64,000 bases of DNA, from the NCBI RefSeq assembly GCF_900091595.1, contig NZ_FMCW01000001.1, forward strand, positions 33,706 to 97,705. Direction: 5' to 3'. Source of the stretch: Micromonospora haikouensis. Lineage in GTDB: Bacteria > Actinomycetota > Actinomycetes > Mycobacteriales > Micromonosporaceae. How positions within the stretch are numbered: the first letter of the stretch is position 1; each line of letters begins with the position of its first letter. Shown here in pieces: positions 38,079 to 45,620 of this stretch. The notes under the pieces are model-generated. The model was not told the DNA's origin. It saw nothing but the letters and a program-made list of their open reading frames with translations, and did not search any database. The position numbers and the translations under genes are program-made.

Positions 38079-39418
38079 GCCTGATTGACCGAGAACAGGG
38101 GGCGGCCGACGTCCCGTCCGTCCCGCCGGCCGGGAGCCGGCGCGCGACCCCGACCGTGGCCGACGTGGTCCGTGCCGTCACGGCCGGGGCCCTGCCGGTC
38201 CGGATCACGGGGTACGACGGCAGCACCGTCGGCCCCGCCGACGCCGGGATCACCCTGGCCGTCCGCACCGAGCGGGGCCTGTCCTACCTGCTGACCGCCC
38301 CGGGCGACCTGGGCATGGCGCGGGCGTACGTCAGCGGCGACCTGGAGCTGGGCGGCGTGCACCCCGGCGACCCGTACGAGGCGCTGCGGGTGCTCAAGGA
38401 CGAGCTGAAGCTGCGCCCGCCGTCGCTGGCCGAGGGGCTGGCCCTGGTGCGCGGGCTGGGCTGGGAGCGGCTGATGCCGCCGCCGCCCCCGCCGCAGGAG
38501 GCCGCGCCGCGCTGGAAGCGGATGGTCAACGGGCTGCGGCACTCCCGCATCCGGGACAGCACCGCCATCTCCCACCACTACGACGTGTCGAACGCCTTCT
38601 ACGAGCTGGTGCTCGGGCCGTCGATGACGTACACGTGCGCGGTGTTCCGCAGCCCCGACGACACGCTGGAGCAGGCCCAGGCCGCGAAGTACGACCTGGT
38701 CGCCGGGAAGCTCGGGCTGAAGCCGGGGATGCGGCTGCTCGACGTCGGCTGCGGCTGGGGCGGCATGGTCCGGCACGCGGCCCGGGAATACGGCGTGAAG
38801 GCGCTGGGCGTGACCCTGTCCCGGGCACAGGCGCAGTGGGCGCAGGCGGCCATCGAGCGGGAGGGGCTGTCGGAGCTGGCCGAGGTGCGGCACCTGGACT
38901 ACCGGGACGCCCCGCGTGAGCAGTTCGACGTGATCTCCTCGATCGGCCTGACCGAGCACATCGGGGTGCGCAACTATCCGGCCTACTTCCGGGCGCTGGG
39001 CGGCCGGCTGCGCGTCGGCGGGCGGCTGCTCAACCACTGCATCACCCGGGCCGACAACCGGGCCCCGCACCGTTCGGGCGCGTTCATCGACCGGTACGTC
39101 TTCCCCGACGGCGAGCTGGCCGGCCCCGGGCGGCTGATCAGCGAGATCCACGACGCGGGGCTGGAGGTGCACCACGAGGAGAACCTGCGCCAGCACTACG
39201 CGCTGACCCTCGCCGGCTGGTGCCGCAACCTGGTGGCGCACTGGGACGAGTGCGTGGCCGAGGTCGGCCAGGGCACCGCCCGGGTGTGGGGACTTTACAT
39301 GGCGGGGTCGCGGCTGGCGTTCGAGCGCAACGAGATCCAGTTGCACCAGGTGCTGGCCACCCGCAACGGCCCGCGCGGGGCGAACGGCTACCCGCTGCGG
39401 CCGGACTGGTCCGCCTGA
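38075..39418 (+). CDS. tmsB: SAM-dependent fatty-acyl methyltransferase (TmsB/CFA synthase family)
   Basis: The 447-aa protein contains the SAM-binding motif LLDVGCGWGGMVRHAA (about 222-237), the family marker SHHYDVSNAFYELVLG (about 167) and SSIGLTEHIG (about 288). These define the cyclopropane/branched fatty-acid methyltransferases. It methylates C10 of an oleoyl chain in phospholipids according to knowledge of TmsB. A Pro-rich stretch (PPPPPPQEAA, about 130) separates the N-terminal region from the catalytic domain. ATG 38075 overlaps the tmsA stop, so the two are coupled. Confidence 0.88.
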   Translation: MSLIDREQGAADVPSVPPAGSRRATPTVADVVRAVTAGALPVRITGYDGSTVGPADAGITLAVRTERGLSYLLTAPGDLGMARAYVSGDLELGGVHPGDPYEALRVLKDELKLRPPSLAEGLALVRGLGWERLMPPPPPPQEAAPRWKRMVNGLRHSRIRDSTAISHHYDVSNAFYELVLGPSMTYTCAVFRSPDDTLEQAQAAKYDLVAGKLGLKPGMRLLDVGCGWGGMVRHAAREYGVKALGVTLSRAQAQWAQAAIEREGLSELAEVRHLDYRDAPREQFDVISSIGLTEHIGVRNYPAYFRALGGRLRVGGRLLNHCITRADNRAPHRSGAFIDRYVFPDGELAGPGRLISEIHDAGLEVHHEENLRQHYALTLAGWCRNLVAHWDECVAEVGQGTARVWGLYMAGSRLAFERNEIQLHQVLATRNGPRGANGYPLRPDWSA

Positions 39419-39529
39419 CCGGCGGCGGTGGGTGGGGCGGCGCTGCGGCGCTGTGGTCCGCCCCACCCACCGCGGGGGAGATCCGGATCGGCAGGTGCAA
39501 GGAGTGCGGCGGGTGGGTACTGCGGGGCG

Positions 39530-39763
39530 ATGTTCTTCATATTCGGGCTCCGCACCAAGGTCGACCGGTCGGGTGTGGCACAGCAGGTGTGCCGCAACTG
39601 CGGCAACCACGCCGCCCAGGTGATCAGTCGCCGGTCGACGAAGTTCACCCTCTTCTTCATCCCGCTGATCCCGATCCGCACCCGCCACGTCCAGCAGTGC
39701 ACCTTCTGCGGCACCCAGTACGACATCTCCGCCGCCGAGGCCGCGCGCCTCCCGGTCGGCTGA
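39530..39763 (+). CDS. Zinc-ribbon protein, 77 aa
   Basis: The small protein begins MFFIFGLRTKVDRSGV and has two CxxC pairs, CRNCGN (about 25) and CTFCGT (about 62), bracketing a hydrophobic FTLFFIPLIPIRT segment. This is the zinc-ribbon family that is often annotated as zinc-ribbon domain 15. It may be membrane-associated. ATG 39530 was chosen; longer in-frame starts would add an unlikely Arg/Gly-rich leader. Function unknown. Confidence 0.82.
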   Translation: MFFIFGLRTKVDRSGVAQQVCRNCGNHAAQVISRRSTKFTLFFIPLIPIRTRHVQQCTFCGTQYDISAAEAARLPVG

Positions 39764-39770
39764 TCCGCAG

Positions 39771-39965
39771 ATGGCCCGTTTCCTCTGCTGGCTGATCGGC
39801 CGTCACCTCCTGACCGACCGCGACCCCGTCCTGGTGCCCGAGGCTCCCGCACCCGCCATCTCCCGCCCGTCCTGCACTCCGGGCCGCCGGCCCCGCCGCG
39901 CCCGCCGCCCATTGGCCGGCACCGCCCTGCCCCGCTCGCCCTGGAACCGCTCCGCCGGCCGCTGA
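39771..39965 (+). CDS. Possible 64-aa small protein
   Basis: Starts MARFLCWLIGRHLLTDRD 7 bp after the zinc-ribbon stop and ends in an Arg/Pro-rich tail. The N-terminus resembles other short actinobacterial proteins beginning with a Cys-Trp-Leu-(Ile)-Gly-Arg-His segment, but there is no clear ribosome-binding site and the tail looks like chance coding. Listed with low confidence. Confidence 0.25.
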   Translation: MARFLCWLIGRHLLTDRDPVLVPEAPAPAISRPSCTPGRRPRRARRPLAGTALPRSPWNRSAGR

Positions 39966-39973
39966 CCGTCTCC

Positions 39974-40027
39974 ATGATCAGCAGACGATCATGCCCTGTT
40001 GCCCTGTTGCCCTGTTGCCCTGTTGCC
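39974..40027. repeat. Hairpin followed by four 8-bp tandem repeats
   Basis: ATGATC-N7-GATCAT (39974-39992) is followed at once by four exact copies of GCCCTGTT (39993-40024) plus GCC. It lies 86 bp upstream of the DHA2-type exporter in a 349-bp stretch (39764-40112) that otherwise holds only the doubtful small ORF. The hairpin could end the upstream transcript. The 8-bp repeat is prone to slippage and not a multiple of three, fitting non-coding sequence. Confidence 0.75.
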
Positions 40028-40112
40028 GCGTGCCACGAGAACGCCCCGCCATGCCGGAAGTGCCCGGCTGGTGATGTCTAGGCTGGGGCCGCCGCGAAGA
40101 ACGGGGAGAATC

Positions 40113-41501
40113 GTGCGCAACCATCCGGCCGTCGTGCTGGTCGCCGTCCTGCTGTCCACCATGTCGTTGCCGATCTCGCTGACCGGCGCGTCGGTCGCGT
40201 TGCCCGACATCGGTCGCGACCTCGACGCCGGGCTGGCCGGGGTGCAGTGGGTGGTGAACGGCTACAACGCCACATTCGCCAGCTTCATGCTCGCCACCGG
40301 CGCGCTCGCCGACCTGCTCGGCCGCCGCCGCGTCTACGCCACCGGCCTGGCGCTCTTCGCCGTCGCCGGGCTGGCCGGCGCGTTCGCCGACGACATCGTG
40401 CTGCTCGACGCGGCCCGGGTGCTCGCCGGCGTCGGCGCGGCCGCCGCGGCGACCAGCGCCGCCGCCCTGCTGGCCAGCGCGTTTCAGGGGGCGGGGCGGG
40501 CCCGCGCGTTCAGCCTGTTCGGCACGGCGGTCGGCGCCGGCCTCGCGCTCGGCCCGTCGGTCGCGGGGCTGCTGATCGAGGCGTTCGGCTGGCGGGCCGT
40601 GTTCGCCGTCCCCGCGTTGGCCGCCTGCGCGGTCCTCGGCATCGTGCCGCTGCTGCCGGAGTCCCGCCAGCCGCACGCCGGGCGGGTCGACTGGCCCGGC
40701 ACCATGTCGTTCACGGCCGCGCTGCTGCTGCTCACCTTCGGCTTCGTGCAGGGTCCCGAGTTCGGCTGGTCCGCCCCGGTGATCGTGGTGGCCTTCGTCG
40801 CGGCGGTCGCCCTGCTGACGCTCTTCGTCCGGGTGGAGCGCCGCCGTGCCGCGCCCATGTTCGACCTGGCCCTGCTGGCGAACCCCCGGTTCGTCGGCGT
40901 CTGCCTGGCGGCGGCCGCCACCGTCGCGGTGCTGGTGCCGCTGCTGGTCTACCTGCCGTCGTACCTGACGACCGTCGTCGGGCTGAGCCCCGGCGCGGCC
41001 GGCGGCACGCTGATCCTGCTCACCGCGCCGACCTTGGTGCTGCCCCTGCTCAGCGGCGCGCTGACCCGGCTGGTGCCGGCCCCGGTCGTCATCGTGTGCT
41101 CCGTGGTGGTGGTCGCGGGCGGGGCGGCCTGGGCCACCGTCATCGCCCCGGACAGCGGCACCGCGTCGCTGGCCGGGCCGCTGCTGACGATCGGGGTGGG
41201 CATCGGCCTGTCGATCGGGCTGCTGGACGCGATCGCGATCGGCAGCGTCGAGCCGGCGCGGGCGGCCACCGGCGCCGGCATGATCAACACCGCCCGGATG
41301 ACGACCGAGACGATCGCCATCGCGGTGGTCGGGGCGGTGCTGGCCAGCACCACCGCCGGCCGGCTCGCCGACCCGGGCTTCACCTCCGGCCTGCGTACGG
41401 TGCTCTGGGCGATGGCCGGGGCGGCGCTGGCCGCCAGCTTCGCGGTGGCCGTGCTGGTCCGTCGCGGCGCGGCCCGCGCCGAACGGGCGCGGACCGCCTA
41501 A
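40113..41501 (+). CDS. MFS drug exporter, DHA2-type (14 TM)
   Basis: The 462-aa membrane protein has motif A after helix 2 (GALADLLGRRRVYATGLAL), the antiporter motif C region GTAVGAGLALGPSVAGLL, and a first helix with SLPISLTGASVALPDIGRDL. These are typical of proton-drug antiporters such as QacA/EmrB relatives. GTG 40113 has GGGGAG about 7 bases upstream; ATG 40074 is an in-frame alternative. The stop TAA at 41499-41501 also forms the start of a -10-like TAAGGT for the next gene. Confidence 0.88.
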   Translation: MRNHPAVVLVAVLLSTMSLPISLTGASVALPDIGRDLDAGLAGVQWVVNGYNATFASFMLATGALADLLGRRRVYATGLALFAVAGLAGAFADDIVLLDAARVLAGVGAAAAATSAAALLASAFQGAGRARAFSLFGTAVGAGLALGPSVAGLLIEAFGWRAVFAVPALAACAVLGIVPLLPESRQPHAGRVDWPGTMSFTAALLLLTFGFVQGPEFGWSAPVIVVAFVAAVALLTLFVRVERRRAAPMFDLALLANPRFVGVCLAAAATVAVLVPLLVYLPSYLTTVVGLSPGAAGGTLILLTAPTLVLPLLSGALTRLVPAPVVIVCSVVVVAGGAAWATVIAPDSGTASLAGPLLTIGVGIGLSIGLLDAIAIGSVEPARAATGAGMINTARMTTETIAIAVVGAVLASTTAGRLADPGFTSGLRTVLWAMAGAALAASFAVAVLVRRGAARAERARTA

Positions 41502-41504
41502 GGT
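41499..41504 (+). promoter_or_regulatory. Leaderless -10 element of the RecB-like gene
   Basis: TAAGGT lies 8 bases before GTG 41513 and overlaps the exporter stop codon. No ribosome-binding site is present, so the nuclease gene likely has its own leaderless promoter. Confidence 0.5.
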
Positions 41505-41512
41505 GGCGTGTC

Positions 41513-42640
41513 GTGACGAGCACCGCGCGGCGACTGGCCGAGATCCGGGGCGGCGGTGCGCCGCGCCGGCACAACGCCCGGACGACCGCCGCGCTGACCG
41601 GCAACCCCGGCTGTGACCGCCGGGCCGTGCTGGACAGCGCGGGGGCCGACAAGCCGGGGCTGGCGGAGCGGGTCGGGTTCCCGGCCCGGTTCGGGCAGTC
41701 CCGCTTCGCGATCACCCGGGGCAACGCCTTCGAGGCGCTGGTCAAGGCCGACGGCGGGGCCGAGCTGCTGCGGCTGGTCGCCGAGCGGCTGGGCGTGGAC
41801 TCGACCGGCCCGGCGACCTGGACGGACCTGGGCGCGGAGGACCGCGGCGATCCGCCCGACGCCACCGCCCAGTTCGGCCGGGCCGCGCGGTCCCGTGCCG
41901 CGCTGGCCGCCGCCGCGCCGGTCGGCGCCGACGACCCGGCCGCCCTGTTCGACCATCCGCTGCTCGGCCTCGACGTCGCAGGCCAGCGGGTGCACCTGGA
42001 GCCGGACCTGGTGGCGGCCCGCCTCGCCGGCCGGTTCCACGTCGTGGAGATCAAGTCGTTCCCGGTGATCGACGGGCAGGCCGACCCGGGCAAGGTGGCC
42101 GCCGCCGCGATCCAGTCGGCCGTCTACGTGCTCGCGCTGCGCGAGCTGCTCGCCGCCGAGGGGCACGACGCGGCGCTGGTCTCCTCCGACGTGGTGCTCG
42201 TCTGCCCGCGCGACTTCGCCAACCGGCCCGTCGCCAGCCTGGTGGACGTGCGCAAGCAACTACTGGTGCTGCGCCGCCAGCTCGACCGGATGGCCCGCGT
42301 CGACGACCTGCTGGCCAGGCTGCCCGCCGACTTCACCGCCGACCCGTCGACCGACCCCGAGCGGCTGCGCCGGTCGCTGACGTCGGTGCCGGCCCGCTAC
42401 GCCCCCGACTGCCTCGCGGCCTGCGAGCTGGCGTACTTCTGCCGGCACGAGACCCGCGCCGAGACGGCCGCGCTGGGCCGGCCCGTCCGCGAGGCGCTCG
42501 GCGGGGTCGCGACGGTGGCCGAGGTCCTCGCGCTGGCCGCCGGCTCCGACCCGGGCGCGCCCGGGCAGGCGGAGGCCGCCGCGCTGCTGCGGGCCGCGGC
42601 CCGGCTGCGCGCCGACGCCCTGGCCGGTCAGCCCGCATGA
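41513..42640 (+). CDS. RecB-like PD-(D/E)XK nuclease-domain protein
   Basis: The 375-aa protein has the nuclease core: HLEPDLVAARLAGRFHVVEIKSFPVIDG (about 160-187), giving the Asp and Glu-x-Lys of a PD-(D/E)XK site. An Arg-Gly-Asn-x-Phe-Glu-Ala-Leu segment (ITRGNAFEALVK about 64) is reminiscent of RecB/Cas4-type folds. A C-terminal Cys cluster (CLAACELAYFCRHE about 302) could hold an Fe-S cluster as in Cas4/AddB. The stop overlaps the ATG of the next gene (ATGA). The pair may act in DNA repair or phage defence; no helicase adjoins it, but one with the right character begins at 62972. Confidence 0.8.
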   Translation: MTSTARRLAEIRGGGAPRRHNARTTAALTGNPGCDRRAVLDSAGADKPGLAERVGFPARFGQSRFAITRGNAFEALVKADGGAELLRLVAERLGVDSTGPATWTDLGAEDRGDPPDATAQFGRAARSRAALAAAAPVGADDPAALFDHPLLGLDVAGQRVHLEPDLVAARLAGRFHVVEIKSFPVIDGQADPGKVAAAAIQSAVYVLALRELLAAEGHDAALVSSDVVLVCPRDFANRPVASLVDVRKQLLVLRRQLDRMARVDDLLARLPADFTADPSTDPERLRRSLTSVPARYAPDCLAACELAYFCRHETRAETAALGRPVREALGGVATVAEVLALAAGSDPGAPGQAEAAALLRAAARLRADALAGQPA

Positions 42641-44172
42641 GTACGCTGCGCGCGCTCGCGAAGGCCCAGGCGCTCGCCGCCGGGGTGGCGCAGCCGGTGG
42701 CCACCGTCCGGCACCTGCACCTGTCGGACCGGCCGCTGGTGCTGGTGCCGTTGACGATGGCGGGCGAGGCGAACGCCCCCCTCGCGGCGCTGGTCGGCGA
42801 CGCCCCCGACGCGGCCCGGCTGCTGATCGTGCCGCAGCCGCGCAACCGCGACCAGCGGTTCGCGTTCGCCGCCGAGCTGGCCGGGATCGTGCTGCCCTAC
42901 CTGGACTCGTTCCGGGGCGACACGGAGGCGGTCGCGGTCGACCGGGGGCGCGACGTCCGGCACCGGTACGTCGACGCGCCGCAGCTCGTCGTGCCGAACC
43001 CGGGCGGGGTGACGTTCCTGCGGCTGTTCGGCCGTTCCACCCGGTTCCGCCGCACCGACGGCGACTACCCGGTGCACCCGGCGGTGCCGCTGCTCGGGCG
43101 CTGGCTGACGTTCTTCGCCGAGCGGGCCGAGCAGCCCGGCTCGTCGGCGCTGCTGGCGCTGACCGACGCCCTGACCCTGCACTGGGCCACCGGGCAGAGC
43201 GCGGTGGAGGACCAGCACCTGCCGGCGGTGCTGGGCTGGCTCGACCCGCCGCCGGGGCTCACCGGGGCACAGGCGGCGGCCCGCGCCGAGGACCCGGCGC
43301 GCTGCCCGCCCGCCGGCCCGGCCACCGACCCGGAGTTCGACAACCGGGTGCTCGCCCCGGCCATCGCCGCGTACGCCGACGCGGCCGACGACGAGGCGGC
43401 GCGGTGGTCCGCGTACGCGGAGCTGGAGCTGGCGCTGCGCGGCCAGCTCGCGCCCACCTGGGAGCTGGTGTGGCGCGGCCTGGGGCTGCTGGCCGCCCTG
43501 CCGCCGGGGGCGCGGGTGGCGGGGCGGTGGGCCGGCGACCGGGACGCCTTCACCGGTTACGCGGAGCACGTCGACGCCGGCGGCGGGCCGCAGCCGCGCC
43601 GCGACGGCGCGGTGGCGGCGGCCGTGCGCCTGCACCGGCTGGAGCGGGCCGCGGCCTCGTACGCGGTGCAGCGCGCCTACGACGACCCGCTGGTGATGGC
43701 CGAGCACCGGCTCGCCGGGGAGGCATTCGTCGGGGACGTGACGCTCACCGACCCGGCGCGGGTCGACGACACCGGCAAGCGCCCGGTGCTGCGCCCCCGC
43801 ATCCAGGTGGTGACCACCGAGCCGGTGGCCGTGCCGGTCGGCGCGACGCTGTACTCGCCGGCCCGGCCCGGGCAGAAGGCGCGGGTGGTGTTCCTGACCC
43901 CGGCGGCCGACGGCAAGACCGAGGTGGTGCTGGAGCTCTCCGGCGGGATGGGCCGGGGGCTGACCGCCCCGCCGGGCACGGTGCCGGAGGTGGGGGAGCG
44001 GCTCTGCCTCACCACCCTGTCGGACGGGTTCCTGCCGGCGGGGTCGTTCCCCACCCCGGAGGAGACGCCGTGGACGCACGGTGGCCCGCCGGCCGCCCCC
44101 GTCCTCTCCGATCCCGCCCCCGGCCCGGCTGTCGGGCCGGCGGACGGTGACCCGGCGGAGGAGTGGGCCTGA
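42637..44172 (+). CDS. Hypothetical 511-aa protein coupled to the RecB-like nuclease
   Basis: Not recognised. The ATG overlaps the nuclease stop, so the two are almost certainly co-expressed. The protein is soluble and rich in Ala, Arg and Pro. It shows beta-rich N-terminal sequence (PLVLVPLTMAGEANAPLAALV), a helical middle (RWSAYAELELALRGQLAPTWELVWRG near 260) and a small beta-barrel-like C-terminal region (RPRIQVVTTEPVAVPVGATLY, then PGQKARVVFLTP) that might bind nucleic acid. The last 35 residues are Pro-rich and probably disordered. No catalytic motif is visible. Confidence 0.75.
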   Translation: MSTLRALAKAQALAAGVAQPVATVRHLHLSDRPLVLVPLTMAGEANAPLAALVGDAPDAARLLIVPQPRNRDQRFAFAAELAGIVLPYLDSFRGDTEAVAVDRGRDVRHRYVDAPQLVVPNPGGVTFLRLFGRSTRFRRTDGDYPVHPAVPLLGRWLTFFAERAEQPGSSALLALTDALTLHWATGQSAVEDQHLPAVLGWLDPPPGLTGAQAAARAEDPARCPPAGPATDPEFDNRVLAPAIAAYADAADDEAARWSAYAELELALRGQLAPTWELVWRGLGLLAALPPGARVAGRWAGDRDAFTGYAEHVDAGGGPQPRRDGAVAAAVRLHRLERAAASYAVQRAYDDPLVMAEHRLAGEAFVGDVTLTDPARVDDTGKRPVLRPRIQVVTTEPVAVPVGATLYSPARPGQKARVVFLTPAADGKTEVVLELSGGMGRGLTAPPGTVPEVGERLCLTTLSDGFLPAGSFPTPEETPWTHGGPPAAPVLSDPAPGPAVGPADGDPAEEWA

Positions 44173-44177
44173 CGGCT

Positions 44178-44258
44178 CTCCCGGCGGTGGCCGGCGGGTT
44201 CAGCCCTCCCGGCGGTGGCCGGCGCGTTAGCCCTCCCGGCGGTGCCGGCACGTTCAGC
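44178..44258. repeat. Three 26-28 bp tandem repeats
   Basis: Units at 44178-44205, 44206-44232 and 44233-44258 all begin CTCCCGGCGGTG and end near GTTCAGC. They fill the 81-bp gap between the convergent 511-aa gene and the ArsR-type gene, and the last unit overlaps the ArsR-type stop. Imperfect, stem-forming (GCCGGC cores); may act as a terminator block. Confidence 0.75.
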
Positions 44259-44868
44259 TCTGCGGGCCGGTGTCGCCGGAAGGGTCCCCGCCCGGCCCGG
44301 CGAGGTCCGGTTCGAGGAGCGGGAACAGGCGGGCCACGACCGCGACGGGCGCGGAGCCCGGTGGCCGGGTCAGCGGCCGGTGCTCCCGGTGCCGGTAGCG
44401 GTTGACGAGCTCCCGGACGGCGGCGCCGATCTCGGTCAGCTCGCGGGGCGTGAGGTAGAGGACCTGGCTGAACGCCTCGTCGTGCCGCCACCGCTGCGGT
44501 GCCCGGTCGCGCTGGGCGAGCCAGTTGCGGTAGGCCTCGTCCTCCAGCCCTCGGGCCAGGCCGGACAGCTCCTCCTGCGGCTCCGGCTCGGCGACGGGGG
44601 CGGCCAGCCGCCACGGGCGCACCCGGCCGGGGCCGTGCGGCGCCTCCTCGATGAACCCGTAGCGGGCGAGTTGCCGCAGGTGGAAGGAGTGCTGGCCGCT
44701 GTTGCCGCCCAGCTCGCGGGCAGCCTCGGTGGCGGTGAGGGTGCCGCGCCGGCGGACGAGGTCGAGCAGCGCCGCCCGCACGGGATGGCTCAGGGCCTCC
44801 TCGGCCACCCGGTCGAACCCGCCCTGCTGCGGCGCGTCGGTTTCGCCGGGGGTCTGCGCGTCGGTCAC
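44254..44868 (-). CDS. ArsR-family winged-helix regulator
   Basis: The 204-aa protein contains a winged helix: EEALSHPVRAALLDLVRRRG (about 23-42), then TATEAARELGGNSGQHSFHLRQLARYGFIEEAP (about 44-76). A 120-residue C-terminal extension follows, with a predicted helical region QVLYLTPRELTEIGAAVRELVNRY. No ArsR-type metal-binding Cys pair is seen. GTG 44868 is next to a palindrome that also covers the divergent deformylase promoter, so autoregulation and control of def are likely. Confidence 0.85.
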   Translation of the reverse strand: MTDAQTPGETDAPQQGGFDRVAEEALSHPVRAALLDLVRRRGTLTATEAARELGGNSGQHSFHLRQLARYGFIEEAPHGPGRVRPWRLAAPVAEPEPQEELSGLARGLEDEAYRNWLAQRDRAPQRWRHDEAFSQVLYLTPRELTEIGAAVRELVNRYRHREHRPLTRPPGSAPVAVVARLFPLLEPDLAGPGGDPSGDTGPQS

Positions 44869-44869
44869 C

Positions 44870-44892
44870 TTGCAAAGTATCGTGCTTTGCAA
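44870..44892. promoter_or_regulatory. Palindromic operator between ArsR-type gene and def
   Basis: TTGCAAAG (44870-44877), 7-bp spacer, CTTTGCAA (44885-44892), a perfect dyad. Both promoters seem to run through it. On the + strand TATCGT (44878-44883) is a -10 candidate for def. On the - strand TACTTT (44879-44874) is a -10 candidate 5 bases before the regulator GTG. One dimer bound here would block both. Confidence 0.7.
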
Positions 44893-44925
44893 ACAGAGGG
44901 TCAAGCCAACCCGAGGGGAACCCCC

Positions 44926-45474
44926 ATGGCCGTCCTGCCCGTACGCCTGCTCGGCGATCCGGTCCTCACCCAGCCGGCCGAGGAGGTGACCACCTTCGAC
45001 AAGGAGCTGCACCGGCTCGTCCGCGACCTCACCGACACGCTGGACGACGAGCGGGGCGCCGGCCTCGCGGCCCCGCAACTCGGCATCGGGCTGCGCGTCT
45101 TCGTCTACCACGTCGAAAACCTGAAGGGGCACCTCGTCAACCCGGTGCTGCGCTTCCCCGACGAGGAGGAGCAGGACGGACCCGAGGGCTGCCTGTCGAT
45201 GCCCGGTCTCTACTTCGACACCAGGCGCCGCATGAACGTGGTGGCCAAGGGATACAGCCGGCACGGCGACCCGGTGCAGGTCGTCGGCTCCGGCTACCTG
45301 GCCCGGTGCCTGCAACACGAGACCGACCACCTCGACGGTGTGCTGTTCATCGACCGGATGGACACCGAGCGGCGCAAGGCGGCGATGAAGGCGATCCGCG
45401 CCGCCCGGTGGTACGGCAAGCCCGAGCCCCGGGTCCAGATCAGTCCCCACCCGATCTTCGGTCGGCTCGCCTGA
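44926..45474 (+). CDS. def: Peptide deformylase
   Basis: The 182-aa metalloenzyme removes the formyl group from nascent proteins. All three motifs are intact: GAGLAAPQLG (about 45-54), EGCLSMP (about 87-93, metal Cys) and QHETDHLDG (about 129-137, two metal His and catalytic Glu). ATG 44926 has GAGGGG upstream. Actinomycetes often carry extra deformylases; linkage to a dedicated ArsR-type regulator rather than to fmt suggests an accessory, regulated copy. The C-terminal tail is extended and basic (RKAAMKAIRAARWYGK). Confidence 0.95.
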   Translation: MAVLPVRLLGDPVLTQPAEEVTTFDKELHRLVRDLTDTLDDERGAGLAAPQLGIGLRVFVYHVENLKGHLVNPVLRFPDEEEQDGPEGCLSMPGLYFDTRRRMNVVAKGYSRHGDPVQVVGSGYLARCLQHETDHLDGVLFIDRMDTERRKAAMKAIRAARWYGKPEPRVQISPHPIFGRLA

Positions 45475-45620
45475 CGGTCGCGCCGGCCGGAGCCGCGCCA
45501 CCGTCCTCTGTGCACCCGCCTGGCGGCCCGCCCTGCCGCTGGCTACGCTTTCGTGGTTCGCCGTCAATCACCGGTCCTCGCCGTCGAGGGTGCGCGCAGG
45601 AGAGAGAGCCGGACGACACT

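Noticed and set aside
39993..40027. Iteron-type replication origin
   Set aside because: The 8-bp units are too short, contiguous and GC-rich, and no replication gene adjoins them.
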